Assembly: GCA_008360955.1 (NCBI GenBank)
Contig: LUCM01004364.1
Location: 3,884 to 67,883, forward strand
Direction: 5' to 3'
Origin: Fasciolopsis buskii
Lineage: Eukaryota; Platyhelminthes; Trematoda; Plagiorchiida; Fasciolidae
DNA: 64,000 nucleotides
The notes beneath the pieces are model-generated. The model ran no database searches. It was given only the letters and a program-made list of their open reading frames with translations, and was not told where the DNA came from. Positions 36,171 through 49,266 of this stretch are shown one piece after another. Numbering within the stretch: the stretch's first letter is position 1; the number at the start of each line of letters is the position of its first letter. The translations under genes were made by a program, and so were the position numbers.

Positions 36171-39100
36171 ACTTCTTGAACCACAGCAGTCCATCCTGAA
36201 TGGTAAGGAGTGAAAAAAGCACGGGTGACATCGATGCATGAACCAACCTCAACTTACCTATGGATAGCGACATCTGGTAGACTCAACGAGCTTTAGATTT
36301 GAAACAAGTTGCCAGCATGCGAAATTCGAGGAAGCCTTCAGCCACATTACCTCTGTCGCTAGGAAGGCATTAGGCGTGAGCTACTCTAACTACCAAACTG
36401 TTACTTTGTTTATCCATAACCAGCAGCGACTTCTTGCACGCAGGCCGCAGAACTTTGAAGCACTATATGGTCGTGCCTCTTCCGCAGTACTTCCCATGAA
36501 CTGAAAAAACGGGTTCACCACCTGAGGTTAAGATCTTCAAGGAAATCCAAGGAGCATGACTTGAGAAATTTTGAGCTCCCAGACTGGAAATTATAGTTGG
36601 CAATGCTGAACAATGAACCGTTACAACTGTCAAGCATTTTATCAGTCTGGGGATTGTGGGTAGGTGGAGACGATTAAGAAGGCAAGACAAGCTGGAAAAA
36701 GGAGAGGGAACTCAGATCACTAGCATAATTGTCACCAACCACAGGTTCAGTTTAATGGACGGTGAGATTCTCATTAGTCCCAGTCGGCAGCGAAGCAGTA
36801 TGAAATGGTTTGTGAACATATACTCCATCGCCTGGCTAACAATGTTTATACTTGAAACGAGTGAACTGAATGGTTGTTTATAGATTTAGAAGATTCAGTG
36901 AGAATTCTGGTTTTAGTAGTTAAGACTTCAAAGAACAGATAAACGAGAAGCTACAATAAAATGGGCATATAATTAAAATGAGGAGCACTATGTGAATTTT
37001 CGTAATATTTAGGCAGTGCACATCGATCCCTAAAATTGGGAAGACAGGAACAGAATTGAATCCAGTCAAGCACCACTCAGTACAGTGCTCCGCAGTTGTA
37101 ATTTGTGGAATTAGTGCGATCAGGAAAGGTCGATAAATCCCTGCCACCCAGTGGAGGAACGGACAGATTTTCCAAGGTATTCGATTTCGACAATTGTTTT
37201 CGATCTAGAGAGACGAGCAAATTTAGATTATATATTTGTACTTTGCATGTGCACATCAACAATCGACTTGTCGGCCATTCTTCTTAGACATGCTAAGCTG
37301 ACAAATGCTGGCAAACTATGTCCTTTCTTGTGATTCGCAATCAAACCACTACATCACAGTGTATTACACAAATTACCAAAGAGTGTTTGCGAAATACGCG
37401 AGAAGAACAAGAGACGGGTCAGCGGCTACCACACTGATTACACATGAATCTCCAGAACTGGATGAATTAGTTTGGTGTAAACCATTGTCTGGTCTTAAAT
37501 TCGTTTTGGATGGAGACTGGGCTGAGCAAAATGTGACTTAACCATGAGTTTCTTTTGAACGCAAAAAATGAGATCTGGTAGGAAGATCGCATGAACATTC
37601 ATTCTGCTCAAGCATTTCGCACAAGCTCGAAAATAAGTAGCGCCAAAGCAAAAAAGACGCCAACAGAATCACACATCAAGTGTACAGAAACGGAGGGAAT
37701 ATAATAAATGGCCAGATCAAAATTCGTTTTTCTGTCTCCATTGTTTTTGTTTAGTGATTGTTTGTACCTTCGGTGTTTTGGGTTGCGAGAGGAGGCATAA
37801 ATCCCATAGGTAGATAGTGTATTACTGGTATCGCTTACCTCAGTTCAACCTCATATTTCTGATAGTCTCCAATCAATGAACATCCTCGTCTCGTGCGTAT
37901 TAATTCGAAAGAGTGAAACATCTTCCAGTGTGAGACTGATGCTGACTTCCTCGTACCCATACGCTAAGTCTTAGCCTGGCCGCCTCCGAATTTGTCCAAC
38001 ATGTGGAAAACAAGCACGGATAAAAACAGTGGGGAAATAAAAGCAAAACGTGTCCAAAGCAAAGAGGAAACGATGCACATTGATTACCTCGTTGAGAGGA
38101 TCACTGTTTGCACTCAACAATGACGACGCACCTCGTCATTGCAAACTAGAATTCTCGGGTAGCGATGTGAGATATCCCCTAATTGACTGATCTAAACAAT
38201 GGATGAAATGGCTTAGTGACGCATAAATGACATTCTTGAATTCGAAGTCCTTCCGATTCGAGATAACTCGTTAATGTACTACTTAGAAGTGAATATTTCT
38301 TAAATACATCGTTGTTTTCTCTCTTAAGAAAACGATGCTTTGAGCTGTCACTCAAATTAGAATAAGTAAATGCAATCGTACTGGTCGCATGACTGAACCG
38401 CTCGCACCCTTGATCCCAAAATATCATTACATTTCCAAATCAGAATCGCAATTAACCGACAAAATTGATTCCGATTGTTGTCCTTACCTAGGAAGAATCT
38501 ACCACCAAACGAGGTGCGCAGTGTGTCACGAAACTGAGAAGTTAGGTGTTCGTAACGCGTGCATTGAGCGTTATACATGCAATTTTAATTTCATTTCGGA
38601 TAAGTTGGTTTTGAATCTCAGAGCTTCCATGAAACGAAATCGGCGGACTACAGTGACAGGGTCGAATTGCTTAAATGCAATCACTAATTGGAAATTTAAT
38701 CGGAATAGTCGTCTACGGAAACAAAGTTTTGCACTTGCCAGTACGTTCTTAGGCGGAGCAACACCGTAAATACCGAACGAGTCAATGATTGATGAAATGA
38801 TAATAATGGACTCAAATCGCGTGATCCCCCGGCACCTTTTATTGAAACAAAGCCAGTATTAAATACATGAACCAATAATTCTTTCGTCAGCATTATACAA
38901 ACTCTCAGTGACTTGGTTTCTAACAAAACTACTGCAAAAATATCGTGTCTTTTTCTCGTAAGGAAAGAGTTACGGAAATGGAAACATCAAGCTAAAGCTG
39001 AAAAACAAGTAATGTCTTCAAGGTAATTTACACCCGTGGACGAACTACGCAGGTGGGTGATTCACGGCATGCAAAACTTAAATCGTCTAGAATGGGGCCA

Positions 39101-40289
39101 TATAACGTGGATACAGACCCATACAAGTTAAATCGGTTCATCTTTATCCAATCCACGCCCGTTCAATCTCAGTGACATTCCCACGCTGCAGGGACATTTG
39201 TCCACTCATTCCCTTCCTCATATCCTTATACGGGATATGTTACTTATGAAAGCAAACAAATTGAAACAAAGGTTATACTGAAAGATACTAACCCGAAGAG
39301 GAATGAACTAATACCCGATAGTATTTATTTGCGGAGAGACATTCAATCGACAAAAAATATATTTTAAAGATTGTTGTTTGGGAAATCGGTGGGACGAAGT
39401 AATAGAAAACAAATAAGCGCGGGACTGAAAACGATCGCGAAATTCGACTTCCAGTAATGCCCATTTGTCAGTCGGCGGTATGGTATCATGTCGGTTACTG
39501 GCAAGTCAACAGCCAAAATTAGTACCTGCAATTCAATTGGTCTGAATAGGTTAGTTTATTGTACGACTGAAATGTATTCAACTAAATTAGGGTCTTTCAG
39601 CTAGTAAGACGTATTGCTTTTGAGACAGGCACAACAATTGGAAACTGACGACGGACTCAGTACCAAAAGTTTCAGTTAGAACTTCAAGCGTTCCACTACG
39701 GTTCGCGAATACTCGTTCATCCACTCCTTTTGTAACTGAGTGAAATTTTGCGTTGACAAGCCTGAATTTCTGGACGTGACCGCTGGCATTAAGCTTGATT
39801 TCAGTGATATCTTCCGTTAGATTTTTTTGATGCACATGGACAAGACAAGTCAGAACATGTTTCACTGTGCGAATGTTTGTCAGATCAAAAAGAGGACATA
39901 CTTCACGCGAGGTAAAATGTCACCTCAAGTAATATGAACATCTGAAATGAAGAACAGGTAATGTTTCCAAAGCTTAAAGAAACATGAATCAAAGCTAAAA
40001 GCCCAAGTCAGTTAAATCTAGCCTGATCATCCAACCACCTCACCGTGCAAAAAGAGAAAACCATAAGTCGAATATGAAGAATTTTTAATTAATGCATGCG
40101 GATGAAGTTCCTTTCGGACGCTCTGCTGTGTTTTATTACAGATGTAATGCAACTGCATCGGAGAAAATAATCATTTAGTCTCCTTCTGACAGTCAAAGAA
40201 AAACAAGGAATGATGAATGAAGCCAGAGTGACAATGAACCAATAATAACACAACTCTCAACGCAATCCGAAGGGCGCTATTCGATGATC
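36171..40289. other. No gene recognised
   Basis: A plus frame reading AKFEEAFSHITSVARKALGV near 36318-36377 might be the worn 3' part of a LINE, but no motif fixes it. The 126-codon plus frame at 38389-38769 has no domain. Otherwise short frames only. Confidence 0.35.
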
Positions 40290-40440
40290 CGGGGAGAATT
40301 AACTCGATCAGTGTAATGGTTAGTGCGGTCGATGCACAGTTCTGGCACGAGGGGTATGCAATGCTGGTGATTCCCAACAAGGATGAAACGACTGTAAAGT
40401 GCTCCCATGAATTTATGTGGCTACGTGAACGCAGACATTG
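40290..40440 (+). mobile_element. Worn hammerhead SINE
   Basis: ATGCTGGTGATTCCCAACAA followed by GGATGAAACGACTG at 40361-40394 lines up with the ribozyme of the copy at 16483-16527. CTGATGA reads CTGGTGA (40364-40370), a core mutation expected to kill activity, while GAAA (40385-40388) and stem II are kept. Upstream GTGTAATGGTTAGTGCGGTC recalls the tRNA-like A-box region. Stem I no longer pairs properly. Confidence 0.45.
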
Positions 40441-43400
40441 AATGACGATTCATTCAGAAAAGTCAAATCAAGTAACAGAATGGACAGAAACAGCAAGTTC
40501 AACGCGAGCGAATTCTCGTGAGCAAAACGTGATGCTGAAAGGGTCGCAAATTTCATTGTTGATTTTTAATTACTCGTGACCGTTAAGTGCAATGTCACTT
40601 GAGTGTTTAACAGTTCATGGAATCACTGTGCGTTTGTTCAGAAAGTGTTCACTCAAAACATACAGGGGCTGCTTGGTGTTCAGATTTCCAACACGACTAC
40701 TATTTTTGTTCTCAGTAAACCATTGCAGAATATAGCAAATGAGCAAAAATTATTTCAATAAAAGTGCTTAATTGTGATATGAACTTACGAACAAATTCTC
40801 AAGAGACATGACAGACCAGAAAATGAGACAGATAGAATTGTGTTTTGTTTTATGCACATGAAAGTAACACTCTCAAGGAGGGCAGATAGTAGTTCTGAAC
40901 ACGGATCATAGAGTTTGGAACAAGCCAAACCGCGACATCCGTATTTATCAATCCAAGTGAGGCGGTCGATGAACAGATATGGAGGAACAGGTAGTGGAAT
41001 AGTCACTAATTTGGTGTGGGGAAGATTGCATACATAGGTGGTGAGTGTTTGAAATCTCAAGCTGATTGGATGAATAAGTTGTGAACGACAGCGGCAAGTG
41101 TGAACCCGATGTGAACAAGAGAGGTGGCTCCTACGAAAGAAAACGATTATGACGGGAAGAATTTGGAAACGATGGATGAAATTAAGGTTGTGCGAGAAAA
41201 TGTGGACTCATAAAAGCAAAATGTCGCTGTAAGTTTCACAGGGCATTCTAACACACTAACAGGGTACGATAATCGGTGCACAATGAAATACGATGGATAA
41301 GCTGTTGCCGAATAAGGCGAACAAATTAGTTAAAATTAGAGAAGTAAACTTTTTGTAAAATTCGGGATAATGGGATGGGAAATGCAAGAAGTCGTTTTGG
41401 ATAAAAAGTTTGTGATGTTGCACAGTTTATTTATTCAAGTCAAACTCGTCAGTTGAAACTTAGCCCAGAATTAACAAAAGTCGCAATCCGAAGGGAAATA
41501 TTTCCCTTTCAAAATCGATCAACGGTTTCAATAAATGATCTACTCGCATTTGGCTCGTCCATATCTAACTTAGGACACACAGATTGCAGAATTATTCTTT
41601 ATTCTCGATAACACATAGAACTGGAACAACTCATTTCTAACACGAACAAATATATCATATTCGGAAGAAATTTGGAAACAGTTCTTATTCGACTGACGAA
41701 CGATTAAAAACATACAATAACTGGTTGGCAAAATTAAAATTAAATATTCATTCGATTTCGTTAATAATAATTAAACTGTGTTTGTTTAGACTTGTCACAG
41801 AAGAGCCTTTTTCTGGTGTCCGAACAGAAGCATCGCCCTTACTATCCAATAGCTTCTTCTCAACGATTGTCAACCCACAAAAACTTGAGACGACAATGGT
41901 AATAAACGACAAAATAGCAAAGGCTCGATCCATTTTGCTTGCTGTCTTTGTGTCAATCATGGTAAATATTCGCTGATTTGGTCTGACGTTTCTGTACACT
42001 TAACAGAAAACGGTTGTTTGTTCCACGAAGGAATCTCTCATATGCAATTCTGAGTAGCAAGTACACGTGTGATTGCATTCTTCCACGCTACATTTGCTCA
42101 TTAGCCTGAATCGTAGAACTATCACGTCATTCCTTTTGTAACATATTCCATATTACAATCACATAGACTGAAAATTCAGTGGGAATTGTGGCGGTTAGCA
42201 AAATCATATCCGATCGCGATTTTTTGTGGTCTATCTATATTTCGTTTAATTTGTCCGATATGGGATAGGTTTGAACGAAGGAACCAAGACCGAAATATGG
42301 AGACTCTAGACAAATGGATGAATGAGTAGAATTTTACTGTCATTTTGATTATGTGTGGGCAGAACAGTTTGATAAGTTCTTAAACTGTTGTGTTGCCAGT
42401 GGCAAACGTTCCCGTGTCTTGTTGCTGTCTTAGTACTCAGATTTCACACGTGAGGAAAAAGCAGCGCAAATCAAATTATATTTTACCTCACACCTTAGTG
42501 ACCTTCCGATGTTTGTTTGCATTAGGAATTTAGTCTTCCAATTGTTTTGAATTCCATTGTAATTTATTTGACCGACATCACTCCCGTTCATTTGTTCACT
42601 ACCGTTTATTGTTCGCATTGTCCGAGTTCTATTATATTCCTGTTTGGTTATCAAAATTTTCTAAACTCTCAACCTGCTTGAAAGTTTGTAACAGACACGA
42701 GGATACATATGACACATTTCCAACAGGGGTGGATCCAAACGTTGTTGCATGTCTTCGAAAGCATTTGTCTACAGTACATACAATGGCGGATCAATTTCAC
42801 GGAGCAAAAACACGGTTGAAAGAAGGCGAATTAAAATCCCTGTATCCTCCCCTCTCCTAAAACTCGGGATTCAGTTCGACGTACCACCCTTTGCTACTTA
42901 CATGAAAATCCCCAATACCCTCCTTATAATCATTTCATTTATCTGAAGTACTATCGTATAGCATTTATCCTCATTTCATATCTGTATTGTTCATGTTTGT
43001 AGTCATATGTGTGAAATCACGCAACCATGAAACATTAACTAAAAAATCCTGAACATTGATAAAATCTTCTAACTTGAGAATTGCGTATCTGGGGAGAATC
43101 GACCCTTCGCTAATTAATCACATTCCAACTAGACTTTTCTCATTCCTAAAACCTGGCGTCAGCTGAATACGTAAAGCACGCATAGGAACAATTAGGCTTC
43201 ACTTGGGTGGATGAATTTCAAATTTCTGCGTTGCTTCTTCTTGCCGGCCACTTCATTTCGGGTTGAAAAAGTACCATTGGTCATGGGGATCAACGTTCAC
43301 TTAGCACTTCAGATTAATTTAGATATTCCAACCTAAAGAGGGTTACTCGAGTCAACCGTATCCGGTTCTTCTAAAAAGTGACATTTTACCGAATTTCAAA

Positions 43401-43709
43401 ATCCTAGGTTCCATTTTTCAGACTGTGAACAGTTCATCGGAAATCAGAATGATACTTTCTGTCCGCGGTAAGGTGAATTAGTGTCCAGCAAATTTATCAG
43501 GTTGCTTTCAACGCACTAACCTTTGGCCTGTACAGTGACCGTGAACTTCAACGCATGATCTCTGCTAAACTTGACCTTACCGAGTAGAGAGCTAATGAAT
43601 AAGCAAAGCTTCGATATGATGATTATCAGAATATGCCGGTGTCCAGTGACTTTGTTCTGCCGATGCACTATCACAAAGAATTTGGGTTATCAGTAATAGG
43701 CTTGTATGA
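40441..43709. other. No gene recognised
   Basis: Short frames only, including a mirrored pair of 83-codon frames on opposite strands at 41725-41999. No family resemblance. Confidence 0.4.
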
Positions 43710-43741
43710 CAACAACTTGCAAGTATATCCACGGTTTCCAG

Positions 43742-44177
43742 GCCATCCGGAAGAGAATCGATGATCAACAACGTCCCCAAGAAGCCCAAGGAAATTCTCA
43801 ATATAGTGGTTAAGTTCCGAAAGCCAAAGGGTACGAAAGTCGAGATTAAATACAACAAAATAAAAACACTTCGGTTCCAGCTTGCATTCATTGATGAGGT
43901 CGAATTTGGATCTGTTACCGTGATCTGGATAAAAAAGATTACAGTTGGCTGCGAGATCACAACATGGGATAAAATAGTCTGTTACTCGCCTTGTGCGGCA
44001 AACGGCTCCGCTGTCGTCTCGCTCAGTGCCGTTCCCAAACACGTTAAGACCTTAATTGATTTGCCGGTTTCCCTCAAACCAAACGTGCACTTTACAAATC
44101 AAACGAACAAAATCCTTTCGTTTACCTGTGCAAAATCAAAAATCAAACGCAGACCTAGCTCTTATTCGTCTCACTAG
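43742..44177 (+). other. Unclassified open frame, possible terminal exon
   Basis: A plus frame is open from 43710 to the stop at 44177; its first ATG is at 43761, giving 138 codons. A pyrimidine-rich TTTCCAG ends at 43741 and could be a splice acceptor leading into it. The product is lysine- and valine-rich with no motif that I recognise. Two minus-strand frames of 122 and 123 codons overlap it, so the whole locus is poor in stops. It may be chance. Confidence 0.2.
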
Positions 44178-45709
44178 CATTCGTGGACTGAATTGAAATG
44201 CTGTATCTCTGCATCCGTTTCTTTAGTAGCCATTCTCGATTGCCTCAGTTTTGACGAGAATGTCGTGGGACAAACGACCTCCGATTTGACTGAGCGCATT
44301 TCAGTTTTTTCTCACCAACATATCATTATTTTTCCTGTAGAAATTTGGATTCACGGTAGCCTCTGTAAGCCGCTGCAATTGTTGAGAGATATCGTTGATT
44401 AAACATCCACCTGACTGTGATCCCTGCCCCGGATCACCTATTATGACACCCCAAAATTTTCAGTTTGCTAAGAAGATTCACTCGCTCTGGCTAGCATATT
44501 GCATTTAATTCCACTTATCTATCTTAGGTGCTCATAATAGAATTTTTCAGTAATAACATGTGCTTCCTCTTTACCGAAATTTCGTGTCTATCCCAAGTAC
44601 TTCAATTACTAATTCAAGTGTCATTTATATATCAGAATATTGGATGAACCCATGTATCTTCAACTAGCTCGTATTAATCGATAACTTCAATCACTACCGC
44701 AAACTACAAATTAGGACGAGAAGAATAGCATAAAACCTGTTCGCTATGGGCTTTCTATCCACCCAGAGGCTTTTCGATGGAAGTGCCACATTCTGAATAA
44801 TTTACAGAAACGTCTCTTGAAGAGTAGCCAAATTCGGGGTATAGGCGAACGAACACTTTACAAGAGGTTCCTATGTAAACGAGACAATTACATAAACGAG
44901 GAAACATACATGGTCAAATCTGGGATGTTACTGCTCCTCTAATTAGCAATAAGTCTCTTAAAAGCGGTCAGAATTTGATTGCAAAATTAAGAAGTTCATT
45001 GTGGACAATGGATTACCAATTGTCGTTGATATCGTGGAAATGAGTTCTAATGTCTGACCCTATCACCAACTTGCACCTGCCGTTTGCCTGTCCAACGAAA
45101 TCAAGCACAGTTTCATTTCTGCTTCGCCGCCCGAAATGCAGCGTTTTAATGGTGGGACGGTGTTGGCGGTCCTGGCAACTGCAAAAGCATAGGTGCGCAA
45201 AAATAATCATTCACTTTTGGGCTTTATTTTTGCTCTATGAATTTGGAATTCATCATCCGCGAATGCTAGTGCATTGTGTGCTACTGCGATTCAAACTGGT
45301 TTTACCTCTGTTCTGGGTCTATCGCGGCTGATATGTCATTCGGGAATCTGGCGTGTAATTTAGTGCCTTTATCACCAATTTTCCAGGACAAAAGACCTAT
45401 TTTGTGATTCATTTTTAAATGATAACTGATATGGGTTTCATTGCAAACATGTTTTATCCAATGTGAAGTATTGCCTAGCACTCCACAGACAGGTATAGCG
45501 CAAAACAGCCAGAAGCATCCTTTGCATTCCCGATATTATTTTACATAGAAAGAGGCTTTGAGAACCATAGATTTTGGGGCAGGAATACAGATTAAAGAAA
45601 TACCTTTTGCGTTCGCGGAGTCACATGAATAGTCGACAAATTTGGGTGTCAACATTGTGCGAGAACTTTCAATATCAGAAAGCTGCGTTGTCTTAGATTG
45701 TTTAGTTTT
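44178..45709. other. No gene recognised
   Basis: Short frames only; no repeat of this window was recognised. Confidence 0.4.
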
Positions 45710-45800
45710 ACTCACGGTTTCAAATAGCCTGGGTAGTCTTTCTCAGGGCAAGACTAACATTAGACTATTCAGGGTTAAAGGCCAATGAATGCATCGGCCC
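45710..45800 (+). repeat. Partial PLE terminal repeat
   Basis: AGCCTGGGTAGTCTTTCTCA followed by GGGCAAG at 45725-45751 matches the left inverted terminal repeat at 58592-58618 (ACCGTGGGTAGTCTTTCTCA then AAGCAAG). Similarity fades to about 45800, where AAAGGCCAATGAATGC is vaguely like the following part of the terminal repeat. No PLE coding sequence lies next to it. Confidence 0.4.
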
Positions 45801-48129
45801 TACGTGTATGTGTTTGCGCTCGCTCGAACGCCTATCTGCGTATTAGCCTGAAAATTTGCTGAAGGCGTACGACAAGCAAAGAAGCAGTCACAGTTCATAA
45901 CTACAGAGGGCAAACGAGAGCAACTAAGAAAAAAGACTTAAATTGAGTAGGAACCCCAATTATGCATTATGCAGCGAATATTCGACGCCACGATGCCAGA
46001 ACAGCACCGGGGACCATCGACATGTTGAAGAAACGCTCTGTCTCTAACTCAGCGGAAACGCGTCTCGAACATGAATTACGCAAATGGACATGCTGTGATT
46101 GAAGAACCACTAAGCCACTTATAAAAAGACACTAAACTGGTTTTAGTCAGTGAATCAACGTCCTCGCTCGTTATCCTGGGAACAGCATTGGAAAAGCCAC
46201 AAGTAGAATTCGAGACCGATTTCCACAAGATGGAAAGGGACATAAAACCTGTCATGAAAACACAAATCCTCTTCAAATCGCTATTCGGACACATGGAGTG
46301 GTGGTGCATTCAATCGTCTTCGGTCATCCCCAACAGACTGCATCAATCGGATCGAGGTATCGATGGGGGTAGCTTAATGGAATGGAATAATGTCCGGGGT
46401 AAGTCAAGTGCCATAATGGTCACAAATTACCTCTGACCTCAGGTGACCTCGCAGTAGGTGACACAGATAATGTACTGGGATCGCATCACACCAGATGTCC
46501 TCCAGCAGCATCACAGAATATAAGCAGATGACAGTCACATCTATACACCGACAACCCCTTTTTCTGATAGTATATCATTCAACTCGAACCTGTCATATGA
46601 CGCACCGATATTTCGTGGAATCCAAAAGCGGTTCTGAACTAATTCACTCAATTTCATCAATTGCCTGGTCATTGAAAAGAATCCGACTAATGGTGTGACT
46701 AGAGTTGCAAATGACGTCAGTATCATGATTGGTTAATACTCAGATTTATTTTCGTGGGATTCAGAGTGCAGCGCAGTGCGGTACAGTAACGAGGCGAATT
46801 GGCTGGATTTTCAGACTTGTGGGAGATCCAAGTCTCCTCCCAAAATAAATACATAAGTTGCGGGAGCCACATACCCTAAACCTTTGAGAAAATAATAGCA
46901 ATCACTTACCAGCAATAGCTCCCAGAAGTACAACATGTAATCGGTTATTTGCTGCACCGTACTAGTTGTACTCAAACACTTGGTGGTAGGTTACGCAGCG
47001 GTATTTGTCGCATCTGATATATGGGTCGATCAACTTCGTCTCCTAACAGTATTCTGGAACATTGCTTCAGCTATTCAATTTCCACAACCTGATCGATTAA
47101 GCGGTTTGCAAAGCTGGCGTTTGGACTCGTATTCGGTTGCTTGCTCAACCCATATCGGTCTATTTAGTTGATCTCGTTTCGCATAGTGATCCTGTGTTGT
47201 ATCTTAGTCATATTTATGCCCGGATGTAAGGCGATTATCGAAAACGACACCTATGGTTTGTTAGAATCTTACACCAGGCATGAACTCAACTGTACAAAAG
47301 TCCTATTGCCCTTGCCTTTGGAAACTCATTTCAACCATTAGAACCACGTGGAATATGATCCCACCGTTTTCTACAGTTACGCACAAAGCATTTTCAGAAG
47401 ATGATGCAGAGTCGGATTTATTATTTTAATTCTGGTTTTTTCTTTAAGGGCTGATGTTTTGTATATCAGGGGCAAAAAAGTAAACACCAGCTCCCCCATC
47501 GCTATGGACACGAATATCTTATTATTACTGTGACTACATGACACCTTACTCTCGGTCACAGTACTTTTATGCATTTTATTATAGCAACGCAATGAATACC
47601 GTAGTAGTGCACCCCAAATCTATCTATACTTCGTTGATGCCTGCGTTTGACGTTGGCTAAGGGAGTGCTTTGTTTGTCTCGATTTCTACGATTCGGCTAC
47701 CTCTTAATCAACCGAACCACAATCGACACTGATAAATTCCATAGGTTTTTAGTTATTTTCGACATAACATAATCCACCTAAGATGACCTGTTCATGAATG
47801 ATTAAATTGAACAATGTTAAACTGAGATAACTCCCATCATTCCCATGCTAATTGGTTACTTCCGAAAAACCAATCAACTACAAACAACGGATTGTTGCTT
47901 ATCAAAATAATTCAAATGCAATGTTGACGGAAATGGTGCAGTTTTCGGACGTAGTTTATGAACGGTTTTAAATTGCTCTCCATCATAACTCAACAATCCA
48001 TCATTTATTGCCTTCGCATAGGATGGTTACCAATCAAATTCAAATGATTAGCCGAAATCGTGACGGATGCGAGCGGGACACATGGAGTGCGCCAAAACAG
48101 GCAATCTATTTTAGTCACAATAGATAAAT
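45801..48129. other. No gene recognised; 5' flank of receptor B
   Basis: Frames around 46980-47350 are rich in hydrophobic residues (for instance a stretch ISFRIVILCCILVIFMPGCK near 47172-47231), but stops and frame changes interrupt them and no family could be fixed. No promoter motif before receptor B stands out. Confidence 0.35.
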
Positions 48130-49266
48130 ATGATCCTGTTGGCTTCGTTTAGTTCTTTATTGCAAGTTTTGACCAATGCGAACATTCTCCTCAATATAAA
48201 AATAGAAATTTTCTACCGAAATTTCATAGCACCTGCTGTGAGAAACAGATGCTGTGTCAAACATCCCGACGATAAATTCAACTCAAATCAAACCAAAAAT
48301 TTAGCCATTGGCATAGGATGTTCCATACCCCTTTGCGTTGGAATCCTAGCAAACATTTTCTTATTTCGTGCACTGCGATCCGTGTCAGTCGAAAGTCTTC
48401 TGACCATATTGCTTCTTCGCGTACAGGCACTCGTCGACATGCTGAACTGTTTCGGCAATATAATCTTCATTTGGGTACGCGAAATTCCATACACAAACTA
48501 CATTACCGGGTGGATTAGTTGTCGCTTGTGGCGTACACAAACACCCTACTGGCTTATGACAGCAATTTCAACATACAATTTGACATGCATCACGCTCAAT
48601 CGTGTTTGGGCGACAGTGTACTGTGCTTCGTATAGACGCTTGGAGAAGACATACATCATCTGGACCATGCTTGCAACCATGACACTTAGTGTATTGGTTG
48701 CTACTCCCAACGCGTTTATTGTTGACTTTGAGAATATGATATGCATTACGCAAGTCACCCCAAATCAAACGACCGCTTATCGTGTGGCACTAATCTTTCA
48801 ACCTCTTTGGTGTGTCACTTACTACCTGATACCACTCGTAATCATGTTGATTGCTCACTTTCGGGCGGTATGTTACTTTCGTTCGGAAGACCTCAAACAA
48901 CAAGAGGAAGATCCGAGTGAGCCGCCTCCATTTGTCAATCCATTGCACCGATCGATGACTTTCGGAATACTCTGCATGATTTGTTGCATGTTATTGGCCC
49001 ATACGCATGATAGGATGAATTTCCTGTTGTCTTCCTGGATCAGCAACTACGTCTTCGATTACGGGTCAGATGCTCAAGTGATCAGTTCGTTCATATCGGC
49101 AATAAACTCAATCGCAAATCCATTCATTATCATACTATCAGCCCCGTGCATTCGTGTATTCACCGCAATCCAACTATCCAGAAGAATCCGAAATTTGAAG
49201 CGTACATTTCGCAAACCGTTTTTCGTTGCACCTGGCCACATTGAAAGACCAATATGGAGGCCTTAA
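48130..49266 (+). CDS. Flatworm-type orphan rhodopsin-like GPCR (receptor B)
   Basis: A 378-residue single-exon 7TM receptor, paralogue of receptor A at 18464-19498 (shared FNS, IPL.xGI.ANI, TPYWL and WATVY blocks; about 45% identical over TM1 to loop 2 by eye). Asn75 is 1.50, Asp103 is 2.50; Cys131 and Cys205 form the likely loop disulphide. N-glycosylation sites at 53 (NQT) and 212 (NQT, in loop 2). The DRY position reads LNR (156-158): arginine kept, acidic residue lost. TM6 has AHTHD (290-294) instead of CWxP; TM7 ends NPFII (330-334), closer to canonical than A. The third intracellular loop is short, with LKQQ and EPP blocks shared with A. An in-frame TAG at 48121-48123 makes the ATG at 48130 the first possible start in an unspliced frame. 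About 45 residues before the homologous region have no counterpart in A and could be a hydrophobic leader or come from an unseen splice site. Ligand unknown. Confidence 0.85.
   Translation: MILLASFSSLLQVLTNANILLNIKIEIFYRNFIAPAVRNRCCVKHPDDKFNSNQTKNLAIGIGCSIPLCVGILANIFLFRALRSVSVESLLTILLLRVQALVDMLNCFGNIIFIWVREIPYTNYITGWISCRLWRTQTPYWLMTAISTYNLTCITLNRVWATVYCASYRRLEKTYIIWTMLATMTLSVLVATPNAFIVDFENMICITQVTPNQTTAYRVALIFQPLWCVTYYLIPLVIMLIAHFRAVCYFRSEDLKQQEEDPSEPPPFVNPLHRSMTFGILCMICCMLLAHTHDRMNFLLSSWISNYVFDYGSDAQVISSFISAINSIANPFIIILSAPCIRVFTAIQLSRRIRNLKRTFRKPFFVAPGHIERPIWRP

Noticed and set aside
36300..36500. Possible LINE tail (AKFEEAFSHITSVARKALGV)
   Set aside because: Suggestive spacing only; no diagnostic RT block.
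38389..38769. 126-codon plus-strand open frame
   Set aside because: No recognisable family, and competing frames on the other strand.
46980..47350. Hydrophobic frames that looked like a broken third receptor (LDSY block, then ISFRIVILCCILVIF, then cysteine)
   Set aside because: The pieces lie in different frames, with stops between them, and do not match receptor A or B in order or sequence.
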